Origin: an uncultured Thomasclavelia sp.
GTDB lineage: Bacteria > Bacillota_I > Bacilli_A > Erysipelotrichales > Coprobacillaceae
Direction: 5' to 3'
NCBI GenBank assembly: GCA_910588165.1
Contig: CAJUOR010000059.1
Location: 1-11,270 of the forward strand
Length of the DNA: 11,270 nt
Part shown: positions 1-6,782 of the stretch, piece after piece
Layout of the letters: each line of letters opens with the position of its first letter
Position numbering within the stretch: the first letter of the stretch is position 1
Made by a program: the position numbers and the translations under genes
Notes under the pieces: model-generated
What the model was told of the DNA's origin: nothing
Databases searched by the model: none
The model's input: the letters and a program-made list of their open reading frames with translations, nothing else

Positions 1-546
1 TCGGAAATTAAGCACTATATTGCATTTGATACAGATGCAAATTCCGATAAGAATAGTGCCTTATATGAGAGCTTATCTAAGGAATTAGCACATTATAAGG
101 GGATAGATATTGAATCACGCTCTGATTCATTTCAAGGATTCAGTGCTTTATATAGTGGCTTAATGTTTTTAGGATTATTCTTAAGTGTTTTATTTGTAAT
201 GGCGACTATTTTGATTATCTACTATAAGCAGATAACCGAAGGATATGAAGATAAAGGCAGATATGAGATTATGCAGAAAGTCGGTATGGACCATCAAACA
301 GTCAAGAAATCGATAAATTCACAAGTCTTAATGATATTTTTCTTGCCATTGGTTGTGGCTTCTATTCATACGGCCTTTGCTTTCCCAATCGTATCAAGAC
401 TGCTTAAAGTGTTGATGTTTGATAATATAAATCTATTGATTATTTGTACAATTTGCTGTATTGGTATGTTTAGCGTTGCTTATATATTAGTATATATATT
501 AACTTCGAAATTCTATTATCAGATTGTAAAAAGAAATGAGGGATAG
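1..546 (+). CDS. BceB-type (FtsX-like) ABC transporter permease, C-terminal part
   Basis: The frame is open from the first base to TAG at 544-546, giving 181 visible residues; the true start lies upstream of the window. The visible part begins with a soluble stretch of about 50 residues. Three hydrophobic segments follow, near visible residues 50-75, 105-130 and 143-170, with the basic tail KRNEG at the end. Between the first two segments is the cytoplasmic loop YYKQITEGYEDKGRYEIMQK, typical of permeases of the BceAB/VraFG/YxdLM class. Those transporters export or sense cell-wall-active antimicrobial peptides and usually work with a two-component system. That role is family knowledge; the ATPase partner and kinase would lie outside the window. 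The ATG at 163 is an internal methionine, not a likely start. No clear intrinsic terminator follows the gene. Confidence 0.85.
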   Translation, partial: SEIKHYIAFDTDANSDKNSALYESLSKELAHYKGIDIESRSDSFQGFSALYSGLMFLGLFLSVLFVMATILIIYYKQITEGYEDKGRYEIMQKVGMDHQTVKKSINSQVLMIFFLPLVVASIHTAFAFPIVSRLLKVLMFDNINLLIICTICCIGMFSVAYILVYILTSKFYYQIVKRNEG

Positions 547-572
547 TTTAGCTTTCAGGTGTGGTTTTCATA

Positions 573-602
573 TTGCCTTCAAAAATAAGAATATGCTATA
601 AT
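573..602 (+). promoter_or_regulatory. Promoter of the Fe-S aldo/keto reductase gene
   Basis: TTGCCT (573-578) is followed after an 18-bp spacer by TATAAT (597-602). A TGC just before the -10 box makes it an extended -10. The expected start is near 609, leaving a very short leader before the ribosome binding site AGAGGG at 613-618. Confidence 0.65.
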
Positions 603-625
603 GTTGACAGAAAGAGGGAATTTTA

Positions 626-1657
626 ATGAAAACAATTACTTTGGGAAGTAGTAAAATTACAACGATTCAAAATGCCTTTGGTGCTTTACCGATTCAAAGG
701 GTATCAGTGGAACAAGGAATTCAAATTATTCAAAAAGCTTATGAAGGTGGTATGCGTTTTTTCGATACTGCTCGTGCCTATAGTGACAGCGAATTAAAAT
801 TAGGGTTGGCACTTGAGAAATATCCAAGAGAAAGCTACTACATAGCAACTAAAACCATGGCTAAAACACCTTCTGAATTTGAAGCGCAGCTAGAAGAGTC
901 TTTAAAACTGTTAAAGACAGATTATATTGATATTTATCAATTTCACTGTGCAACTCAAGTTTATAAACCTAATGATGGTACAGGTATGTATGAGTGTATG
1001 TTAAAGGCTAAGCAAGAAGGCAAAATCAGACATATTGGTATTACAGCTCATCAATTACAAATCGCTTTAGATGCCGTTCAGACAGGCTTATATGAAACGC
1101 TGCAATTTCCTTTTAGCTATTTATCATCAGATAAAGAATTGCAGTTAGTTCAAGCTTGTCAAAAACAAAATATGGGCTTCATTGCAATGAAAGGATTAGC
1201 CGGAGGACTCATTAACCAATCAAAGCCGGCAATGGCTTTTATGGCTCAATTTGACCATGTTTTACCTATTTGGGGAATTCAAAAAGAAAGTGAGCTTGAT
1301 GAATGGTTGGCTTTTAATCAGGAAACACCGACCTTAACCAGTGAAATTCAATCCTTTATCGAAAAAGAGAAAAAGGAATTATCCGGTGATTTTTGTCGAG
1401 GTTGTGGTTATTGTATGCCTTGTCCAAAAGGCATCATGATTAACCAATGTGCCAGAATGTCATTGATGTTAAGAAGAGCGCCTTCTAAAGCATGGTTGAC
1501 GAAGGAAATGCAAGCAGAAATGAAAAAGATTGAGGAATGTATCCACTGTAATCAATGTGCTAAAAAATGCCCATACGAATTGAATACACCTGAACTGTTA
1601 ATAAAGAATTATGAAGATTATCAAAAAGTATTGGCAGGAGAAATAAAAGTTCAATAA
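626..1657 (+). CDS. Aldo/keto reductase with C-terminal 4Fe-4S ferredoxin domain
   Basis: This 343-residue protein joins an AKR TIM barrel (about residues 1-240) to a ferredoxin-like tail (about 255-320). The AKR catalytic tetrad can be read as D47, Y52 (in FFDTARAYSDSE), K76 (IATKT) and H107 (YQFHCA). The tail carries two cysteine clusters: C257, C260, C263, C266 (CRGCGYCMPCP) and C305, C308, C311, C315 (CIHCNQCAKKCP). This fits one or two 4Fe-4S centres. The family is widespread in anaerobes as predicted oxidoreductases, and its substrate is generally unknown. The clusters suggest electron exchange with a ferredoxin or flavin carrier instead of, or in addition to, NADPH; that is inference. 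The start is supported by AGAGGG seven bases upstream. The gene has its own promoter and terminator, so it appears monocistronic. Confidence 0.9.
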   Translation: MKTITLGSSKITTIQNAFGALPIQRVSVEQGIQIIQKAYEGGMRFFDTARAYSDSELKLGLALEKYPRESYYIATKTMAKTPSEFEAQLEESLKLLKTDYIDIYQFHCATQVYKPNDGTGMYECMLKAKQEGKIRHIGITAHQLQIALDAVQTGLYETLQFPFSYLSSDKELQLVQACQKQNMGFIAMKGLAGGLINQSKPAMAFMAQFDHVLPIWGIQKESELDEWLAFNQETPTLTSEIQSFIEKEKKELSGDFCRGCGYCMPCPKGIMINQCARMSLMLRRAPSKAWLTKEMQAEMKKIEECIHCNQCAKKCPYELNTPELLIKNYEDYQKVLAGEIKVQ

Positions 1658-1667
1658 TTATTGATAG

Positions 1668-1696
1668 ACTGATTTCGCTATGAAGTCAGTTTTTTC
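1668..1696 (+). terminator. Intrinsic terminator after the Fe-S aldo/keto reductase
   Basis: Stem arms ACTGATTTC (1668-1676) and GAAGTCAGT (1682-1690) pair over 9 bp with one G-T wobble, around the 5-nt loop GCTAT. The run TTTTT (1691-1695) follows directly. It separates the upstream AKR from the MATE gene. Confidence 0.8.
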
Positions 1697-1757
1697 TTTG
1701 TCGACCTTTAATACAAGTCATGCTTAAAATGTATGATAAAGTATACAAAATAGATAT

Positions 1758-1786
1758 TAGACATTTTTATGTATTCGGTATAGAAT
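1758..1786 (+). promoter_or_regulatory. Promoter of the MATE transporter gene
   Basis: TAGACA (1758-1763, one mismatch to TTGACA) and TAGAAT (1781-1786, one mismatch to TATAAT) are separated by exactly 17 bp. The predicted start is near 1793, giving a leader of about 23 nt that contains the Shine-Dalgarno site at 1798-1807. This supports translation from 1816 and not from the further upstream ATG at 1720. Confidence 0.6.
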
Positions 1787-1815
1787 ATAGGCAACAAAGG
1801 AAAGGTGATGATGGA

Positions 1816-3162
1816 ATGAATCAAAGTAATGGATTGTTATTTTCTGATAAGGATTTAAAAAACATGATTGTGCCATTGTTTTTTGAGCAATTATTAGTAA
1901 TGCTAGTGGGGATTGTCGATACGTTTGTTATTAGCTATGCCGGTGAAGCGGCGGTATCAGGTGTTTCATTAGTGAATATGTTTAACACGATTTTTATCTA
2001 TTTGTTTACAGCTTTAGCTAGTGGAGGAGCAGTTATTATCAGTCAGTATATCGGTAATAAGGATCAAAACAATAGTAACAAGTCTTCTAGCCAATTGCTT
2101 ATGTTTTCAACGATTTTTTCTTTATTAGTGGCGATGGTTGTTTTAGTCTTAGACCAAAACCTTTTAACTTTATTGTTTGGCAGTGTAGAAAGCGATGTTA
2201 TGGCAGCTTGTCTGACTTATCTACGCATTTCGGCTTATTCATATCCGGCTTTGGCTATTTATAATGCGGGAGCAGCTTTATATCGTAGTATGGGGAAAAC
2301 TCAAACGACCATGTATATTTCTATCGTTGCCAATATCATCAATGCTGTTGGGAATATAATTGGTGTTTTTGTTTTAAAAGCAGGTGTTGCAGGTGTTGCT
2401 TATCCTTCTTTAATCTCTCGCTTATTCTCGGCAGTAGTTATGACTTATCTATGTTTCAATCAAAAATTAGATACGCATTATGTAAAGCAAGATATTTTGA
2501 CATGGGATCAAGCCATGTTAAGTAAAATTCTAAGAATTGCTATTCCAAACGGGATTGAAAATGGAATTTTCCAATTAGTTAAAGTTGCTTTAAGCAGTGT
2601 TGTGGCATTGTTTGGAACTTATCAAATTGCCGCCAATGGTGTTGCTCAAAGTATTTGGTCTTTAGCGGCTTTAGTCGGAGTGGCTATGGGACCAATCTAT
2701 ATTACGGTTATTGGTCAGTGTATGGGGGCTAACGATGTAAAGGCAGCCGATTTCTATTTCAAAAAATTGACTAAAATGACATTGATATTCTCAATTATAT
2801 GGAATTTTCTTGTTTTTGTACTAACACCGTTCTTTATGAAATTCTATGCTTTGTCTTCAGAAACAAAAGAACTGGTTATTATTTTAGTCTTTATTCATAA
2901 CTTGTTTAATACGATTGCTTATCCGTTCTCCGGACCGCTTAGTAATGGATTAAGAGCAACAGGAGATGTCAAGTATACCATGATTGTTTCGATTGCCTCA
3001 ACTGTTTTGGGACGTTTGATTTTCTCTATTATTTTTGCGATTTACTTAAATATGGGGGTTATCGGTATTGCGTTTGCAATGTGTTTAGATTGGAGCATTC
3101 GTGCTGTTATTTTCTATTGGCGTTATCGTTCAAAACGCTGGCAAACTTTTAAGTTGATTTAA
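1816..3162 (+). CDS. MATE family multidrug/organic cation efflux transporter
   Basis: From ATG 1816 the product is 448 residues, the usual MATE length of about 450. It is almost entirely hydrophobic and consistent with 12 membrane helices in two homologous halves. The first half begins near residue 18 and carries the family signature VGIVDTFVISYAGEAAVSG (D35 in helix 1). The second half begins near IAIPNGIENGIFQLVK and contains QIAANGVAQSIWSLA and GQCMGANDVKAA. MATE proteins exchange H+ or Na+ for cationic drugs or metabolites across the cytoplasmic membrane. The frame stays open upstream to ATG 1720, but those extra 32 residues are polar, lie ahead of the promoter and have no good ribosome site. 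AGGAAAGGTG sits eight bases before 1816. It is probably co-transcribed with the aldo/keto reductase 18 nt downstream. The substrate cannot be told from sequence. Confidence 0.9.
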   Translation: MNQSNGLLFSDKDLKNMIVPLFFEQLLVMLVGIVDTFVISYAGEAAVSGVSLVNMFNTIFIYLFTALASGGAVIISQYIGNKDQNNSNKSSSQLLMFSTIFSLLVAMVVLVLDQNLLTLLFGSVESDVMAACLTYLRISAYSYPALAIYNAGAALYRSMGKTQTTMYISIVANIINAVGNIIGVFVLKAGVAGVAYPSLISRLFSAVVMTYLCFNQKLDTHYVKQDILTWDQAMLSKILRIAIPNGIENGIFQLVKVALSSVVALFGTYQIAANGVAQSIWSLAALVGVAMGPIYITVIGQCMGANDVKAADFYFKKLTKMTLIFSIIWNFLVFVLTPFFMKFYALSSETKELVIILVFIHNLFNTIAYPFSGPLSNGLRATGDVKYTMIVSIASTVLGRLIFSIIFAIYLNMGVIGIAFAMCLDWSIRAVIFYWRYRSKRWQTFKLI

Positions 3163-3180
3163 GAAAGAGGGTAAATGTAT

Positions 3181-4170
3181 ATGAAATATGTTCAATTAGG
3201 CAATTCAGAATTAAAAGTTTCTCAGGTGTGTCTAGGCTGTATGGGATATGGTGATCCTCAAAAAGGAATGCACTCATGGACACTTCCTTTAGAAAAATCT
3301 TTAGAAATATTGAAAACGGCTATTGAAAATGGGATTAATTTCTTTGATACAGCGATGGCCTATCAAGGCGGAACAAGTGAAAAATATTTAGGTGAAGCTA
3401 TTAGAAGATACGCTAAGCGCCAAGACGTGATTGTAGCAACTAAATTTCATGGACGTACTAAAGAACATCTGCAACAGGGCATCAGTGCCAGGGCACATAT
3501 TACAGATTGTTTAAATGGGTCATTGCAACGTTTAGGTTTAGATTATGTGGATTTATATATTCTTCATGCGTGGGATTACAATACGCCTATTGAAGAAACC
3601 TTAGAAGTATTACACGAGTTAATTGCAAGTGGCAAAATAAGATATATAGGTATATCCAACTGTTTTGCTTGGCAGTTGGCAAAAGCTAATGAGATTGCTA
3701 AGGCACATGGCTGGGAAACTTTTATTTCTGTTCAAGGACATTATAATTTAATTTTCCGTGAAGAAGAAAGAGAAATGGCACCTTATTGCCAAGCACATCA
3801 AATCACCATGACACCATATAGCGCTTTAGCAGCAGGTAGATTATCTCGTCTAGTTAATGCTTCTACGACTAAGCGTTTGAAAGAAGATAGCTATGCCATG
3901 GGAAAATATGACGCAAGTGCTGATGCAGATGAAAAAATTATTGATATTGTTAATCAAATCGCTCAACAAAGAAATGTTAGTATGACAGAAGTAGCGTTAG
4001 CTTGGCTAATGCATAAAGATTGTGTACCGATTGCCGGAGCGACTAAAATAGAACAACTAGAGGGTTTAATTAAGGCTTGTGATTTAGAATTAACAGAAGA
4101 AGAAATAACGAATTTAGAAGCCTTGTATGTTCCGCATCAACTTGTCGGTGTGATGGCTGCAAATAAATAA
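3181..4170 (+). CDS. Aldo/keto reductase, YajO-like
   Basis: This 329-residue TIM-barrel oxidoreductase has the AKR tetrad at D56, Y61 (FFDTAMAY), K88 (VATKF) and H129 (YILHAWDYN). Several stretches closely match what I recall of E. coli YajO: CLGCMGYGDP, HSWTLP, the block from GINFFDTA, WDYNTPIEETLE, and HYNLIFREEEREM. The C-terminal blocks VALAWLM and IAGATKIEQLEG belong to the NADP(H)-binding region. YajO has been linked to aldehyde/sugar reduction and to thiamine or 1-deoxyxylulose 5-phosphate metabolism; the substrate here is unproven. Two in-frame ATGs exist. I prefer 3181 because AAAGAGGG (3164-3171) lies 9 bases from it but only 3 from the ATG at 3175. The gene follows the MATE gene by 18 nt, so they probably share a transcript. 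The transporter could export a reduced product or toxic carbonyl, but that is speculation. Confidence 0.9.
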   Translation: MKYVQLGNSELKVSQVCLGCMGYGDPQKGMHSWTLPLEKSLEILKTAIENGINFFDTAMAYQGGTSEKYLGEAIRRYAKRQDVIVATKFHGRTKEHLQQGISARAHITDCLNGSLQRLGLDYVDLYILHAWDYNTPIEETLEVLHELIASGKIRYIGISNCFAWQLAKANEIAKAHGWETFISVQGHYNLIFREEEREMAPYCQAHQITMTPYSALAAGRLSRLVNASTTKRLKEDSYAMGKYDASADADEKIIDIVNQIAQQRNVSMTEVALAWLMHKDCVPIAGATKIEQLEGLIKACDLELTEEEITNLEALYVPHQLVGVMAANK

Positions 4171-4178
4171 TATAAGCG

Positions 4179-4216
4179 TTAGAAAACAGGATATAAAATT
4201 GTATCCTGTTTTCTAA
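4179..4216. terminator. Strong hairpin terminator, symmetric, after the YajO-like gene
   Basis: TTAGAAAACAGGATA (4179-4193) and TATCCTGTTTTCTAA (4202-4216) form a perfect 15-bp inverted repeat around an 8-nt loop. The GC-containing core CAGGATA/TATCCTG has AAAA before it and TTTT after it, the layout of a bidirectional intrinsic terminator. Only the plus-strand gene ends here. Confidence 0.8.
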
Positions 4217-4284
4217 TTATGAAATAATAAAATACTTCAAAACCTTTTGTGATAAAGTAAACATAAGGAAAAGGGGGATATCAA

Positions 4285-4725
4285 ATGCAAAGTCAGGAAG
4301 TTCTAACGTTAGAGGAAAGTTTGGTATTTGAAAGTTTTACACATCAAGATGCTTTTAACCTAGCGACAACTATTTTACAACGGGTCAAAGAAGAGAAATT
4401 AAGAAGAATCGGCATTCGTGTTGTTTTAGACGGAACTGTTATTTTTCAATATTTGATGGACGGTAAAAATGAAGATATGTGGCTTAAAAGAAAGCAAAAA
4501 ACAGTTGAAAAATTTGGACATAGTGGATATTATTTATTTTTGAAAAATGAGGAGGATAACAGTTATCCTAACGATATGGCAACAGATGATTTTGTTATTT
4601 GCGGTGGTGGTTTTCCGCTTGTTGTCAACCATGAGTTAAAAGGTTCATTTTGTGTTTCGGGCTTAACTCACGATATGGATCATCAGTTGATTGTTGATGC
4701 TTTTAGAGCCTATTTAAATAAGTAG
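4285..4725 (+). CDS. UPF0303 / HbpS-like (GlcG, DUF336 superfamily) protein
   Basis: The 146-residue protein has UPF0303 hallmarks: DMWLKRKQKTVEKFGHS at about residues 64-80, GGGFPLVV at 107-114, and the C-terminal block CVSGLTHDMDHQLIVDAF at 123-140. The wider family includes GlcG and the haem-interacting HbpS, so databases often call members heme-degrading domain proteins. Enzymatic haem degradation is not established for UPF0303, and no haem-binding motif can be defended here. It has no signal peptide or membrane segment, so it is probably cytosolic. Start ATG 4285 has the strong site AAGGAAAAGGGGG seven bases upstream. A weak extended -10 (TGTGATAAA, 4248-4256) may drive it. It lies 34 nt before a Gfo/Idh/MocA oxidoreductase and probably forms a two-gene operon with it, which may hint at a role in sugar or organic-acid metabolism. 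Confidence 0.8.
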   Translation: MQSQEVLTLEESLVFESFTHQDAFNLATTILQRVKEEKLRRIGIRVVLDGTVIFQYLMDGKNEDMWLKRKQKTVEKFGHSGYYLFLKNEEDNSYPNDMATDDFVICGGGFPLVVNHELKGSFCVSGLTHDMDHQLIVDAFRAYLNK

Positions 4726-4759
4726 GAGAAAATCATAATTTTGAGAGGGGATAGATGTA

Positions 4760-5707
4760 ATGATTAAATTTGGGGTAATCGGTTATGGGAATATTGCCAA
4801 AAAGTTTACAAAAAGTATTGAGTTTGTCAAAGGCGGTTGTATTGGAGCGATTGCTTCTAAAAGTATGCAAGAAGATGATCCTTATCTTTTGACACACCCG
4901 AATGTTAAGTTGTATCGGGATTATACTAAGATGCTAGAGGATAAGGAGATTGGAGCTGTTTATGTAGCTTTACCTCATCAATATCATTTAGAATGGATTG
5001 TGTCAGCCTTGAAACATCGTAAAGCTGTTTTATCTGAAAAACCTCTGGTTTTGCAAGCTGATGATGTTAAAGAGATCATAGAGGTTTCAAATGCTCATCA
5101 AGCATATTGTTTAGAAGCTTTAAAGACGAAATTCAATACCGGATTTATGGCGTTACAAAAGGATTTAGCATTGATTGGCGAGGTAACGAAAGTCGAAGCG
5201 AATTTCTGTTTTGATAGTACTGATAATCGCAAAGGTTCTTACTTATTTGATCAAAAACAGGGTGGGGCTTTAAACGATGTCGGTACTTATTTATTGGCTT
5301 TTGTTTTAGGTGTTGTTCAACAACAGCTTATTTCAGTTAGTTGTAAGGTGTGTTTAGAAAATAAGATTGATTTAGCTTTTGAGGCAACTTTGACTTTTGA
5401 AAATAATTGTCAAGCTGTGATTGAAGGTGCCATCAATCAAAATAAAGAACGCTTTGCAACGATTTACGGTACGCAAGGTAAAATTCATGTTCCTTATTTT
5501 AATCGTGTGATTAACTATGAGATTGAAACTGATCAAGAAACGATTTTACGCTCATATCCGATTCAAGGTGATGATATGACAATGGAGATTCAGGCTCTAG
5601 TAGATGATGTTAAGCAAGGACTTACGCAAAGTCCAATTCATTCTTTAAATGATTCTTTAGTGATTGCCCAAATCATAGAAGCTATTAGAGAAGCGATGAA
5701 TCAATAA
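4760..5707 (+). CDS. Gfo/Idh/MocA family NAD(P)-dependent oxidoreductase
   Basis: This 315-residue protein has an N-terminal Rossmann fold beginning FGVIGYGNIA (G5, G8, G10). It carries the family's catalytic-lysine motif EKP (residues 93-95, in LSEKPLVL). The C-terminal alpha/beta domain contains GGALNDVGTY (168-177), which corresponds to GGALLDIGxY in dimeric dihydrodiol dehydrogenase-like members. The family oxidises or reduces sugars, inositols and related polyols with NAD(P). The substrate cannot be inferred from sequence, but this subgroup is closer to the dihydrodiol/xylose dehydrogenase branch than to inositol dehydrogenases. GAGAGGGG (4743-4750) sits nine bases before the ATG. The gene follows the UPF0303 gene by 34 nt with no terminator between, and ends at a bidirectional terminator shared with the convergent hydrolase gene. 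Confidence 0.9.
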   Translation: MIKFGVIGYGNIAKKFTKSIEFVKGGCIGAIASKSMQEDDPYLLTHPNVKLYRDYTKMLEDKEIGAVYVALPHQYHLEWIVSALKHRKAVLSEKPLVLQADDVKEIIEVSNAHQAYCLEALKTKFNTGFMALQKDLALIGEVTKVEANFCFDSTDNRKGSYLFDQKQGGALNDVGTYLLAFVLGVVQQQLISVSCKVCLENKIDLAFEATLTFENNCQAVIEGAINQNKERFATIYGTQGKIHVPYFNRVINYEIETDQETILRSYPIQGDDMTMEIQALVDDVKQGLTQSPIHSLNDSLVIAQIIEAIREAMNQ

Positions 5708-5712
5708 TCATA

Positions 5713-5746
5713 AAAAGCAAGTGTTTTTATAAAGACACTTGCTTTT
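5713..5746. terminator. Bidirectional terminator between convergent genes
   Basis: AAAAGCAAGTGT (5713-5724) and ACACTTGCTTTT (5735-5746) form a perfect 12-bp stem with a 10-nt loop that can pair further inside. The A-rich and T-rich flanks of the arms serve as T-tracts on either strand. It lies between the oxidoreductase (plus, ends 5707) and the hydrolase (minus, ends 5758). Confidence 0.85.
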
Positions 5747-5757
5747 AAGATGCTTAA

Positions 5758-6366
5758 CTATAAATAAGTTAGAACTGCAACCTGATGTGGCGTAGTTGGC
5801 GTTACTTCTATCCAATTAGTATCATATGTTTTAATGGTATCAAAGTGTTTTGTGAAAACGTCCAATTCGCTGATGACTTCATAACCGAAGTTCTGATTGC
5901 GATAGTGCATAGGGATAATGATTCTTGGGTTAATGGTTTGAGTAATCTGATAAGCTAAATCACCGTCAATCGTATAATAACCACCTACAGGTATCATTAA
6001 AACATCACAATTTTGAATCAATGCTTGCTGTTTCTTAGATAAAGCGTGTCCTAAATCACCTAAATGAACGACCATCATACCTTCACTTTTAACGACATGA
6101 ATGCTATTGTTACCTCTTAAAGTACCATCAACATTATCATGATAGCTAGGTATTTTCGTAATGTCAAAATGCTTATTGTTTTTAGATATTTGTACGATTT
6201 CAACGGCGTTGTGGTCATCATGTCCATGGGAACATAAAACTTTATCTGCTTTTAATTGCAAAGGCTTTAAGCCGGGAACTGTATTATCTTTATAGGGATC
6301 AAAGGCAATTGTGCCATTCTCACATTCTAGTGTAAAGCAGGCATGACCATTCCATATTATTCTCAT
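5758..6366 (-). CDS. Metallo-beta-lactamase-fold metal-dependent hydrolase (UlaG-like)
   Basis: The 202-residue product shows the MBL-fold metal site: SHGHDDH (H47, H49, D51, H52), H101 and D104 in HLGDLGH, and H154 in IPMHYR. The N-terminus MRIIWNGHACFTLE and the DPY motif (residues 24-26) are typical of the Lactamase_B_3/UlaG-like branch, which includes lactonases, phosphodiesterases and many uncharacterised hydrolases, not true beta-lactamases. There is no signal peptide, so it should be cytosolic. The start is fixed by AAGGAG (complement of 6375-6380), eight bases upstream. It is transcribed divergently from the feo operon across a 191-nt region. Metal dependence makes a link to iron regulation conceivable, but its own promoter shows no copy of the feo operator. 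Confidence 0.88.
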   Translation of the reverse strand: MRIIWNGHACFTLECENGTIAFDPYKDNTVPGLKPLQLKADKVLCSHGHDDHNAVEIVQISKNNKHFDITKIPSYHDNVDGTLRGNNSIHVVKSEGMMVVHLGDLGHALSKKQQALIQNCDVLMIPVGGYYTIDGDLAYQITQTINPRIIIPMHYRNQNFGYEVISELDVFTKHFDTIKTYDTNWIEVTPTTPHQVAVLTYL

Positions 6367-6388
6367 TCAATCAACTCCTTTTTTCTTT

Positions 6389-6417
6389 ATTATAACAGAA
6401 AAAGGGATTGTTTTAAA
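6389..6417 (-). promoter_or_regulatory. Promoter of the MBL-fold hydrolase gene
   Basis: On the minus strand, TTTAAA (complement of 6412-6417) is followed after 17 bp by TATAAT (complement of 6389-6394). TGT immediately before the -10 makes it an extended -10. The -35 matches the consensus at only 4 of 6 positions. Confidence 0.55.
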
Positions 6418-6447
6418 TCTTTTAGAGCCGTAATTAGCATGAAAAAA

Positions 6448-6466
6448 ATTCTTGACTTTCAAGAAT
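6448..6466. promoter_or_regulatory. Perfect palindrome over the feo -35 box; candidate operator
   Basis: ATTCTTGA (6448-6455) and TCAAGAAT (6459-6466) are exact inverted repeats separated by CTT. The -35 hexamer (6452-6457) lies entirely inside, so a bound protein would exclude RNA polymerase. The sequence is unrelated to the three downstream GTTAGC-type palindromes, so it would need a different regulator. There is no T-tract, and it lies upstream of the predicted transcription start, so it is not a terminator of the feo transcript. Confidence 0.5.
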
Positions 6467-6479
6467 GGTATGGTATAAT
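6452..6479 (+). promoter_or_regulatory. Main promoter of the feo operon
   Basis: TTGACT (6452-6457), a 16-bp spacer and a perfect TATAAT (6474-6479) preceded by TGG. The predicted start is near 6486, leaving a leader of about 70 nt that holds both upstream operators. The -35 is embedded in the 19-bp palindrome 6448-6466. Confidence 0.8.
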
Positions 6480-6487
6480 ATGGTTAA

Positions 6488-6505
6488 AGTTAGCTTAGGC
6501 TAACT
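6488..6505. promoter_or_regulatory. feo operator 1, DtxR/IdeR-like palindrome
   Basis: AGTTAGCTTAGGCTAACT has 7-bp inverted arms, AGTTAGC and GCTAACT. It begins 8 bp after the -10 box, at or just past the expected transcription start. Its TTAGGCTAACTAA half resembles the IdeR/DtxR iron-box core TTAGGCTAACC. Repression by an Fe2+- or Mn2+-loaded DtxR-family protein is inferred. Confidence 0.65.
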
Positions 6506-6520
6506 AAAAAACGATGATAT

Positions 6521-6538
6521 GGTTAGTTTATGCTAACT
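6521..6538. promoter_or_regulatory. feo operator 2, second copy of the palindrome
   Basis: GGTTAGTTTATGCTAACT matches operator 1 at 15 of 18 positions. Its centre is 33 bp from that of operator 1, about three helical turns, so both sites face the same side of the DNA. It ends 4 bp before the feoA1 ribosome binding site region. Confidence 0.6.
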
Positions 6539-6557
6539 TGAGAAAGGAGAAAAGACT

Positions 6558-6782
6558 ATGCCATTAACACTAGCTAATCAAAATGAAGTTAACATCATTC
6601 AAAGAATTGGCGGTACAGATGAAGTTAAGCATCATTTAAAGAATTTAGGGTTTGTTGCAGGTAGCCATGTTACACTTATTACAAAATATAATGGTAATGT
6701 GATTGTGTCTATAAAAGATGTAAGAGTTGCCTTAAGTGAAGCATTGGCTAGAAAAATTATAGTGAGAGGTGAAAGTATATGA
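6558..6782 (+). CDS. feoA: FeoA-domain protein, first copy
   Basis: This 74-residue single-domain protein has the SH3-like FeoA fold: a polar N-terminus, HHLKNLGFVAGSHVTLI at about residues 25-41, and a C-terminal strand set ending ALARKIIV (62-69). FeoA is a small cytosolic accessory of the ferrous iron transporter FeoB. It is the more diverged of the two copies: it lacks the APLxDPIE motif and the RGYELxLRK ending seen in the second FeoA. Its start has AAAGGAG (6543-6549) eight bases upstream. Its TGA overlaps the next gene's ATG by four bases, which indicates translational coupling. It is first in the operon, directly behind two candidate metal-responsive operators. Confidence 0.9.
   Translation: MPLTLANQNEVNIIQRIGGTDEVKHHLKNLGFVAGSHVTLITKYNGNVIVSIKDVRVALSEALARKIIVRGESI

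Noticed and set aside
163..165. ATG as the start of a 127-aa membrane protein
   Set aside because: The same frame is open to the window edge and encodes the preceding part of the permease, so this methionine is internal to the first hydrophobic segment seen.
1729..1747. Weak inverted repeat (TGTAT/ATACA) upstream of the MATE promoter
   Set aside because: The arms are only 5 bp with an 8-bp spacer in AT-rich sequence, which is expected by chance, and no second copy was seen.
1720..1815. 32-codon N-terminal extension of the MATE gene from ATG 1720
   Set aside because: It is polar, unlike MATE N-termini, lacks a ribosome site and lies mostly upstream of the predicted promoter. ATG 1816 has a good site and gives the normal family length.
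4228..4256. Promoter for the UPF0303 gene
   Set aside because: The extended -10 TGTGATAAA is plausible but the hexamer is only 4/6 and no convincing -35 lies at the right distance, so it is mentioned only with the gene.
6367..6557. Riboswitch or small RNA in the divergent region before feoA1
   Set aside because: The leader after the predicted start is only about 70 nt and is fully accounted for by two operator palindromes and the ribosome site; no terminator or known aptamer pattern was seen.
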